Program-made: the position numbers and the translations under genes
Shown here: positions 56,136 through 64,000 of the stretch, one piece after another
Position numbering within the stretch: the stretch's first letter is position 1
Layout: each line of letters opens with the position of its first letter
Source of the DNA: Tillandsia leiboldiana
Lineage: Eukaryota; Streptophyta; Magnoliopsida; Poales; Bromeliaceae
Assembly: GCA_029204045.2 (NCBI GenBank)
Contig: CM055063.1
Coordinates: forward strand, 32,288,810-32,352,809
Length of the DNA: 64,000 nucleotides
Direction of reading: 5' to 3'
Notes under the pieces: generated by a model
The model's input: only the letters and a program-made list of their open reading frames with translations
The model's database searches: none
Told to the model about the DNA's origin: nothing

Positions 56136-57648
56136 TGTTGCGCGCGATCGGCCCCTGCTGGGTGACCCTCTAGAGGTGTCGAAGTGCGTCGCGTGCTAAC
56201 AATCAAGCAATCAGGTTGAGGAGGGATCCGCTCGGCCGGGTTCTCCTCTAGTAACTCCTTGCAACCGCAACGACCGGTGACTGTCGAAGCGGGTTCGCGG
56301 AGGTAGAGAGGGATCGCCGGTTTCGACTTAAGGTAGTCGAAATGTATAGAGATAAATGTACGGCTCATGAGCCGATTGTAACTTTAAAGCGTAAGAAAGG
56401 CAAATAAAGACACGACTGATGGGCCGGTTTACACTCTAAATGCAAGGATAAATAAAAATACGACCGAAAGGCCGGTTTACACTTTATATTGATAAAGATG
56501 AAGGGGATACAAGTGGGGAAAAGGGATAGAAGGATTAATTAAGCCTACTCCTAGGAAAACAGTAAAAAAGAAGAAAAAAGAGTTAAGTTACACCTACACC
56601 TAGATAAATTAATGAGCTGGGGTGGTACCAGGCTTATGAGGTTGCCGGACTCCGATTCCTTCGATGGTTCGCTTATTTATATAGTTTTCGAACCAAGGTT
56701 ATTGGGCGCCGATTTTGAATTTCGAATGATCGGCGTAATTCGGGGGGAGTTATCGGGAAATCCTCAACCACTTCCTTTTGAGTCGATTAGCCTCGATGGG
56801 ATGGCCGTATCTTCCCGTTTAGGTTCATCCCCTGATTATTGCGCCGGGGCGTAATTCTCAGCGCTTTCCAATGCTGGACGCCGCTTGCCGCTCTGGGTTA
56901 ACCCCTTAATTATTGTATCGAAACGTGATCTTCGGCGCTTCCCTTTGCTAGACGCCGCTTGCTGCTTCAGGGTCTGTTACTAGATTCCCGCCTGGATCTC
57001 GCCTTCAATATTTCCAAGATCTCTCATTCTGCAGCATCGAGCGCTGAGGTTTGACCTAGACTTCGCCTCTTCCGTCACTTGGCTGAGGCGGCCTTGTATT
57101 TATCTTCGGCTGAGAGAACGGTCTTGGATGAGACGACTATCCTTATGTTGACCACTTCTCTCGCCGACCGACTCCTCTATCGGTTGGTGCCTTAGGCCGA
57201 TAGTATTTATCATGTCTTGTGCCTCCTCGTGACTAAGATCGATCCGGGTCAGGACGGAGGCTCCTCTTCGGCTAACCTATCTTCTGTCGACTGCTCGGAG
57301 CGGTCGAATGACTTTCTTCAGCCGTAGCTAACCCTGGCCGTTGCGTTGATCCTTGCGTCGTTTGCCCTTTCTGTCGGCCGATGCTCTTAGCGGACAACCT
57401 ACGTCTTTGGCCCACGACATGCATCGCGCGCTGTTCTTTTCCGCCGGTCTCAATTGAGACGCGAGTCCTTCTTTGCTGACTCAAACCTTTGTCGGCTGAC
57501 GCCCTCAATCGATAGTATACGCCACGTGTCACTCTCCTGAAGTGGAAAAAATTCTGGTCTCAATAATGCCCCCTCGGTAATCGCCCGATGTGTCGTTCGG
57601 GTGATTGTCGAAAATGAAATAACTCTGGTCACTGACAATGTCACCTCA
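56136..57648 (-). mobile_element. LTR J (1.5 kb, Tat-like)
   Basis: The minus strand starts TGAGGTGACATTG at 57648 and ends GCGCGCAACA at 56136. A G-rich polypurine tract (57649-57662) precedes it and the primer-site block follows it, so it acts as 3' LTR of the right-hand internal region and 5' LTR of the left-hand one. The TATA box is at 56674-56681. It is a relative of LTR K. Confidence 0.75.
56674..56681 (-). promoter_or_regulatory. TATA box of LTR J
   Basis: CTATATAAATAAGCG on the minus strand, with TATAAATAAGCGAA shared with LTR K. Confidence 0.7.
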
Positions 57649-57662
57649 CGATTTTCCCCCTA
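57649..57662 (-). other. Polypurine tract of element J
   Basis: TAGGGGGAAAATCG on the minus strand directly before the LTR start at 57648. Confidence 0.65.
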
Positions 57663-58965
57663 CCCTAGCAGGATCCCCGCTCACTACCCGAGGGTTTTGT
57701 GAGCAAGGCCCGATTTCTTTCTTGACTTCTCGAGTAGTCGAAGTGTCTTCTTTCGACTACTTGGCTGATGCAGAAAGACCCTTTCCCATTCGGGGGCCTC
57801 CTCCCGTACAATCAGACTCTGACTGAGGAATCTTGTCGTTCTTGATCGGCGTTTTCCAAGAGTCATCCTGTTTCCCTCGGCCTCTTCAGCCGGATTTTTT
57901 CGCCGGTGTTTTGTGCCGGCTTTTACGCCTGAGGCTCGGATATGGCTTCTGGTGCAATGACTGAATCTGTCGGCTCCTTGTGCCGGCCTGTTCCCTCAAG
58001 GTCCCAATGTGGCCTCGCCTACTGGCCACCTCTCGTGCCAGTCGACTCAGGCTGGGGGCCGGTCATTGACGTTATTCAGCGGGTCTTCCTTGGTTACCCA
58101 GACGAAAGAAAATTTTGTCCGAGTCTTCGTCGACTGACATATCATCGGTCCGTTTTTCTCTAGGCTCTATTTCAGTCGAGGATATGGTTGTGCTTCCTTC
58201 GTCGCCCCATCTCTGGCATGAGGTCATTTCTTCGAGGTCCTGCTTAGTGGGATTCTCGGTTTCCTTTTCTTCGGCTTCGGTTTCGGCCGAAGACGGTGTC
58301 TAGATGTCCTTAGGTGGTCATTTCTCATGCCGGGCCGCCTTGCTGCAATCCCACATGTTAGGTTCCTTGGCCTCCAATGCTCTCTTTGGCCCTCCTTGCC
58401 TGTGCTTCACAGTGTCCTCTAGGGCTTTCAGTCAAGCTTCTAATTCTAACTAGGCAGCCTCGTTCGTCGGCTTTATGATTGCCGATTGAAGCATTGGTGC
58501 TTCCCTTTTGAGGCGGCATAGTAGGTCCTTCCACCTCATTACTGTGGTGTTTCGATGCCTCCGGGAGTTGACGCGTGGACTACTCCCAACTCGGGTTTGG
58601 TTGCGACTGTCCGGTCGTGATGCCGCCGTTGTGGGTTTCAGCCTTTAGCCTCTGCATTCGACGCTTTTGCGTCTTTGTCATGACTGGTCCTTGCCATCGG
58701 GTCGGTCTTGTGAACCGTTGCTCCGCTGGTATTTCTAACGACGAACCCCTCCTCACCCAGTATTCACTGAGGATCCCCTTTCTTTGCCATGACTTTGGCC
58801 ACCGTTGGATCCTGAATTTTTGGGCTAGTTGAACACCTATATCCTCCTCCTTCTCATCGACGGGCTGGTGGACGTCGATATCAGGGCTCGTTGGGACTTC
58901 ACCTGCCTCCGGCATCCCCCGGTAAAGGGACGGCAGTGGCGTTCTTCTCCTCCGATGGTTAGCCA
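57663..58965 (-). pseudogene. Element J internal copy 2, downstream part
   Basis: This segment exists only in the right-hand copy. An open minus-strand frame (59047 down to 58580) contains an acidic PVDEKEEDIGVQLAQKF stretch and ends with a basic MTKTQKRRMQRLKAE segment, similar to the basic region between gag and protease in Tat-type elements. Below 58580 there is a helical Glu/Leu-rich remnant and then decayed sequence up to the polypurine tract. No protease, reverse transcriptase or integrase can be read, so J is non-autonomous as it stands. Confidence 0.45.
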
Positions 58966-59628
58966 GGTCCTCTGGCGCCCCTAGTGGTCCAGTCCTTTGC
59001 AGGAGCCTTATCCATCCCGGGCGTTGCAAGGGCTCGTATACTGACACTCCTTCGGCTTGTAGATCCCAACGTCTTCGAGGTACCCCTTGGCTTTGGTTTT
59101 CTTGGTAGTCGTGGTAAGAACCCCGTTGTTGCTAATGTCGCGGGGCTTGTGACCCCTCTCGGCCGACTGAGGCCGGCCTTGGCTTTCCTTGGCTGTAAGA
59201 TTCTCATAAGATCCCCTGAAAGGGACAGCCTCGCTCCCCTTTGCTGGAAAGGCGCTTTTTAGGGCCTCTGGCCAAGTTTAGGCTCAGCCGATGGTCGCGA
59301 TAGGTCGCGCCGTCACTATGGTTAACGGGGGTGACCCATTTCTTCATTTCTTCTGAGATGTCGAGGAAAAGGAAATCCTGGTCTTCCTGCGACATTTTGG
59401 CCCTACACCTAATGCAGCATCGAAACTTGTCTCGAGCAGATTCTTGCTCCGCGGGGGGCTCGGGTTCCCGGATTGCCCTTTTTTCTTTGAGGCCAATCAT
59501 GCTCACCTATGCAAGACTAAGGGACTTGCATAAGGGCTGTGTCCCCGACCCTGCCTTCGGGCCGCCGGCGTTGTAGACGAACTGCTTTATCCGGGCGTGA
59601 CCATTAAGGCGTCCCGCCGGAGGCAGTG
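58966..59628 (-). pseudogene. Element J internal copy 2, conserved gag-like segment
   Basis: Direct repeat of 54716-55376 at an offset of 4250 bp. The frame 59506-59204 carries SARDKFRCCIRC, MSQED and KKWVTPVNHSDG as in copy 1, with scattered substitutions. CAGTG (59624-59628) is the left target duplication of solo LTR G, and the sequence resumes at 63119. Confidence 0.6.
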
Positions 59629-60288
59629 TGTCACGCCCCGGGTGTAAACCAGAACCCAGGCCCGTCTACAGATCCGCCGTGCACACGGAATTTTTCGGGT
59701 AAACGAAGCGCCAGTAACCTGCTCAGATAAGAGATAACAATAAAGAGCAGAAAACAGAGCTGAACTAAAAACTAATACATCTCAGACTGAAGCTGGAAAT
59801 AAAATACAGTACATCTGTAAAAATAATACATCTGCCTCTCCCAGCTCACCAAAAAAGATACAAACAGCTGGCTAAAGCCAGAACCAAAAGTAAAGTACAA
59901 CCGTCTGAGGAAAAAGGGTACACCAACAGTCCAGCTAACTCGCTCATCCTGCCTCGAGATCTATCTACTCAGCCGTCCTCTCTCCTCGACCCGCCACTGA
60001 AAATCCATCAGCACCCGCAGAAGACACTGCAAAACAAAGGAGAAGAAAAAGAGGAAAGAAGAATGGGGGTGAGAACTACTAGTAAACCAGTAGCCTCCCC
60101 TAGTGGGTAAAGCCTCAAACTCCGACGCACCCACTAGGTCTACCAGAGGCAAAAAGGGTAAGAAAAGTGGTAAGCAATAAAACTGCTGAAAAAGGGAACT
60201 ACCACTACTATGCCTCTAAATGCAATCCCAAAATGGAATAACCATATGCATCAGTAACCAAACCGACCCAAATAAATCCAATCTATGC

Positions 60289-60402
60289 CGCCCTCATCAT
60301 CGGGCAAGTAAGCCGCGCCGATGTGATAGCAAAAACTCCTACTGTCGCCCTCATCATCGGGCAAGTAAGCCGCGCCGATGTAATAGCAAAAACTCAAAGC
60401 CT
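60289..60402. repeat. Two 57-bp tandem repeats in LTR G
   Basis: CGCCCTCATCATCGGGCAAG recurs at 60289 and 60346, followed by TAAGCCGCGCCGATGT and TAGCAAAAACTC in both. Confidence 0.85.
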
Positions 60403-60575
60403 GTCTGACCCCCATGCTCCGGAGGGGAACTCGAGGGGAGCTACCCACACAAGGAAAGTAACCATGTCACAAGTATCATAAAAGCAGGACTGGATCACTA
60501 CAATGCCTAAGTGGAACAAATCCCTCCACTAAAGAAAACCCCGATCCCCAATCTGATGCATAAGTAAACATCAGG

Positions 60576-60770
60576 TCAACCGCCCAATATCTGCGATTGC
60601 CGTAATATCCCACAATCCACAATCAAGTCCCACAACCGACATCCAGTCAACCGCCCAAAATCCGCGGTTGCCGCAATATCCCACAATCCACAATCAAGTC
60701 CCACAACCGACATCCAGTCAACCGCCCAAAATCCGCGGTTGCCGCAATACCCCTCAATCCAGGCTCGGGC
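60576..60770. repeat. Three 71-bp tandem repeats in LTR G
   Basis: TCAACCGCCCAA starts at 60576, 60647 and 60718. The corresponding unit occurs twice in each B LTR (GGGCGGTTGACC at 34025 and 34096, spacing 71) and once in C near 14600. Confidence 0.88.
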
Positions 60771-62196
60771 TACACTATCCCAAACCCCTGTTCGAACCAG
60801 AGCAACATGAACCACCTGACTAACGAATAAGGAGAAAAGAAGCAAACATGGTTTCTCCTAAGTCAAATTCCAACATGATAGTGTAGCGGTAAGAGATGGC
60901 CAACTGGATGTCCATACAAGCATGCAAAAGTCCCGGGAAGATAGAAAGAATACAGATATCATTTTCTGACTTATGTTTTAGCATGATAACAATTCCTGGC
61001 ATTTAATATAGCATGATATCCCAAGTCCTATAACCGTTCTCACATGAATAGCAAATATTAAACATATAAACCGCTACTCGCCCACAAATAACTATCCACC
61101 TATGCATGTCCAAAAATATCCCCAAGGGGTACCCACCATCCAGGTAAATTACATGGCCTCAATATTATAATCAAATCCACATGCAAGGTAATGTGCTATC
61201 ATAGCAATCCACATGTCCAAACCCACATGCATAATCCCAACCACGAGTATTGATCAATCAATAAGTCCAATAAAATGATCTCTCTAATATTCCTAGTGAG
61301 TATGTCAGAAATAGAGGGATATAGCAACCACCCACCTGGAAAAGCGCAACTTACAGCTGTAAAAGTCTCATCGCTATCCAACACTCCTTTCTCCGCAAAA
61401 CACCCAAAAACTGCGAACCACAGCACAACAACACACACGGCGTACAATTAATCCAAATAATGTACAATAAGCCGCTGTTCAACAACCAGTCCCGAGAATG
61501 GCTAAATTTTACCATCGAGATGAACTCGGAAAAAATCCAGAAAATAACCGCTGCGATTCTCGCGGCGAGCCGATCGAAACGAGTACTTGCACGTCCAAAT
61601 CCGATACCTGTAGGCCAAGATACAAAATAAACCTCGCGGCGTGCCCAAAACTTCCCACAATCAAAATTCTGTAGCATTTAGTCCAGAAATATAGGATTAT
61701 CACCTTCACAGCATCCTCCAAAAATCCCAGAAAAATCACGACAATATTCCTTGCGACGCGTAGATGAAGATCAAGTACTTGCACTCCTCATTCGGATGCT
61801 CGTGGGCCGAGAAATCCCAAAAATACTCTAATGCTGTCCAAAACTCCGCCCCAGAAAATGATGTCACAAAATGATCCGAAAAGCTCAAGGAAACCTCAGA
61901 ATGGAAAGAAACTATCACAGGAATCGTAGCCCTACCTGTCGTAGAAACACCGGCGCAAGAATCGCCCAAAAAGTCCTTCGGGGTAGCCCGGGGGAGTCCG
62001 CGCACCGAAACGCGACGGGAAGGGTCGCCAGAGAAGAAGCGTCGATGTGCGCCGCAAAATCGAAAACATCGATGTAGCAACCCCCAAAAATCCCAGAACT
62101 CCATCAAAGAGTGGAGGAGAGGGAGAGGAAGAACTTCTCTATAGGAAGCCCACAGAGAAGAAGCCCAGAAAAGGAGAAAAAACAGCTAAGGGGGCC

Positions 62197-62204
62197 TATT
62201 TATA
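62197..62204 (-). promoter_or_regulatory. TATA box of LTR G
   Basis: GGGCCTATTTATAGCCC on the plus strand gives TATAAATA on the minus strand, same context as in F and B. Confidence 0.8.
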
Positions 62205-63118
62205 GCCCAAGCCACACACACATGCGGATCCGGATTCGGGCGCCGGATTCGGGCGCCCGAATCCGGCCCACGGCCCATTACTGTGCGCGCTCGAAAATCC
62301 CTGGGCGCGCCACGTCACCCGATCCACGCCCCGCCCGCCCGGCGCACGAGCGCCCGCCAATCGCGGCGTGCCGCGTGGCGATGCGGTCCACGGTGGGAAG
62401 CGTGGACCGCGGTTCACGCCAAATCCGCCGGGTCACTGCGCCCGCCAATGAGCGGGCGACACGTGGCCCGAGGCGGTCCACCGTGCGCCGTGCCCGGCGC
62501 GAATCACGCGCTGTCCCGCCTGCGTTGACCGACCAATCCCTGCGCGCCACGTGTCACCGCCTCCATTCGCTGCGCCCGATGCACGCACCCGATGCACCCG
62601 CCGAACCCGAAGCCGCCACGTGTCCCCAGCGCGCCCAATGGGGAGCCGCCACGTGGCACACCCAACTTTGAACACCGCGCCAGCCCGCGCGCCCTGCCCG
62701 CGCTCGCTCCAGTGGGCCGAGCCCACTGCGCCGCCTCTCTAGCTCCGCCACGTGGCGTACGACACCACTAGAAAGCTGCCACGTGGCACACCCCTCGGTC
62801 CACCGGTCCACCGTGCACCCGAAAACACTGAAAACTTCCGGATGTCCATTTTCGGGCGTCCGGACTCAGAAAAATACATTCAAGTAGTCGATTTCCATCG
62901 TTTTTCCGCGTTGAATCCAAATTCGATGTCCATTTCGCGCAAAACCACTTCTAATATTTCGACGGATGCCTCCGACTACACTCGGGATCAATTTAACACA
63001 CTGAGTCCATCTCTTGAGTCCGAAACGCACACAAACAACTCTAACACCCAACAAAGGCCTCCAGAAGTTGTTGATCCACTAGTAATCCTCTTGTGGAAAT
63101 TCGGGTCCTCACACAGTG

Positions 63119-63153
63119 GCCTGCAATGGTCAACTAAGTTCTGAGGCAGTCTA
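63119..63153 (-). other. Element J internal sequence between G and H
   Basis: GGCCTGCAATGGTCAACTAA and what follows match 55379-55412 of copy 1, showing that J continues past G and is cut again by H. Confidence 0.75.
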
Positions 63154-63480
63154 TGTCACGCCCCGGGAGAGGTTTAAAAGCGAAAAACGACCCTATTTTT
63201 TTTTCAAAGTTTTTCATCCCAGTACGTGCCCAGACCCGCCACACATATAAGATTTCTCTAAACAAACGGACAGAATCTCCCCTGTATATGCATGGCGTCG
63301 CACAAATACATACATCAACCACAACCAGTTTTTCATACATAGAGTGCTAAATAAAGAGATAAGCTAGTCTTTTGAATCATACAAGAGAAGATCGCCCTCT
63401 CAGCATACTCCATGTTGAAAGGATAAAACCACAAGGCTTAAAACAGTGCCTGCCCGACATTCAGTTTTGAAAACAGATTT
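63154..63480 (-). mobile_element. Partial LTR H (family E), interrupted by LTR I
   Basis: TGTCACGCCCCGGGAG at 63154, then GGCGGGTCT-type and TGTATATGCATGGCGTC blocks matching the 3' end of E1 and E2 in reverse. LTR I interrupts it at 63481, after GATTT. The rest lies outside the window. Confidence 0.75.
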
Positions 63481-64000
63481 TGTCACGCCCCGGGTGTAAA
63501 CCAAAATCCGGGCCCGTCTACAGATCCGCCGTGCACACGGTATTTCCCACGTACACGAAGCGTCGATAACCAGCTCAGATATAAGAGATAGTAATAAAAG
63601 AGCATAAAATCAGAGCTGAACTAAAACTACTACATCTCAGACAAAAGCTGGAAATAAAGTAAAGAACAACTGTAAATAAATACAAGTATCACTCCCAGCT
63701 CACCACAAATATACAACTAGCTGGCTAAAGCCAGACCTAAAATAAAATACAATAAAACTGTCTGAGAAGATAGGGGTACACCAAAAGTTCAGCTAGCAAC
63801 TGTTGGGTAGACACTCTAACTAGTCCGCTATCCTCTTACCTCGATCTGCTGCTGACGGCCCAGCAACTCCCGCAGAGGACTCTGCAAAACAAAGGGAGAA
63901 ACAAAGAAAAAGACGATGGGGGTGAGAACTACTATAAAAACAGTAGCCTCCCCTAGTGGGTAAAGCCTCAAACCCTGACACACCCACTAGGTCTACCAGA
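63481..64000 (-). mobile_element. Partial LTR I (family B/G)
   Basis: TGTCACGCCCCGGGTGTAAA at 63481 and about 500 bp closely matching the first 500 bp of G, including CCTCCCCTAGTGGGTAAAGC near 63947. It runs off the window. Confidence 0.8.

Larger units (their letters stand above)
59629..63113 (-). mobile_element. Solo LTR G nested in element J
   Basis: 3485 bp, TGTCACGCCCCGGGTG at 59629 and CGGGTCCTCACA at 63113, with duplication CAGTG on both sides (59624-59628, 63114-63118). Minus orientation; relative of LTR B. It shares the ACAGATCCGCCGTGCACACGG and CCTCCCCTAGTGGGTAAA blocks with B in reverse. The U3 (62330-62800) has the CACGTG modules, and the TATA box is at 62197-62204. Three 71-bp repeats and two 57-bp repeats lie inside. 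No internal region. Confidence 0.9.

Noticed and set aside
60289..60770. CRISPR-like spaced repeats
   Set aside because: Plain tandem repeats of 57 and 71 bp within a plant LTR, without unique spacers or cas genes.

Overview
The window reads as repeat-rich chromosomal DNA of a flowering plant. The evidence is long LTRs with TG...CA ends, primer sites matching initiator tRNA-Met, Ty3/gypsy gag and pol remnants, a plant mobile domain (PMD) ORF and a Cassandra-type element carrying a piece of 5S rRNA. The species cannot be named from this. I see no intact host gene, tRNA gene, rRNA gene or CRISPR array. Almost every base can be assigned to transposable elements nested inside one another, and target-site duplications (TSDs) fix most junctions. 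Family letters (B to M) are mine.

Left third (1-24280). An old LTR of family E on the minus strand (914-1113 and 16219-18077) was split by element C (1114-16213, TSD CGATA). C carries a truncated 5' LTR, decayed gag/RT/RNase H/integrase, and a 3' LTR. Inside C sit two solo LTRs: E1 (3893-6838, TSD GTGAC) and D1 (7985-12918, TSD TCAGC). Next come a second E-like minus-strand LTR (to 19878), a region with an antisense PMD ORF beside LTR K (21693-22841), and an AT-rich spacer.

Middle (24281-54715). One decayed Ty3/gypsy pol on the minus strand (element L) is split by 28.8 kb: reverse transcriptase and RNase H lie at 53540-54715 and integrase at 24281-24710. The insert is element F (24711-53539, TSD TACCC). 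F has been entered by a tandem array of element B (29256-40915, TSD CTCTG), solo LTR E2 (41395-44312, TSD GGTCT) and solo LTR D2 (48014-52803, TSD CCGCC/CCACC). D2 in turn holds the 574-bp Cassandra-type element (49432-50005, TSD AACCT). Removing each insert conceptually restores the sequence seen in an uninterrupted relative.

Right end (54716-64000). An LTR of element J (56136-57648) has internal sequence on both sides and repeats part of its gag region 4.25 kb apart. It is followed by solo LTR G (59629-63113, TSD CAGTG), then LTR H interrupted by LTR I, both running off the window.

Elements B, C and F look like non-autonomous relatives. They have LTRs of 3.4-4 kb, internal regions of only 2-2.5 kb, the same decayed coding remnants, the same polypurine tract where visible, and in B and F the same leader hairpin. 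They would depend on an autonomous partner for reverse transcriptase and integrase. The most unusual signals are a hairpin with a palindromic loop 160 nt after the primer site (identical in B and F), the 5S-derived Cassandra LTRs, two LTR-internal-LTR arrays, and GC-rich arrays of short hairpins inside solo LTRs.
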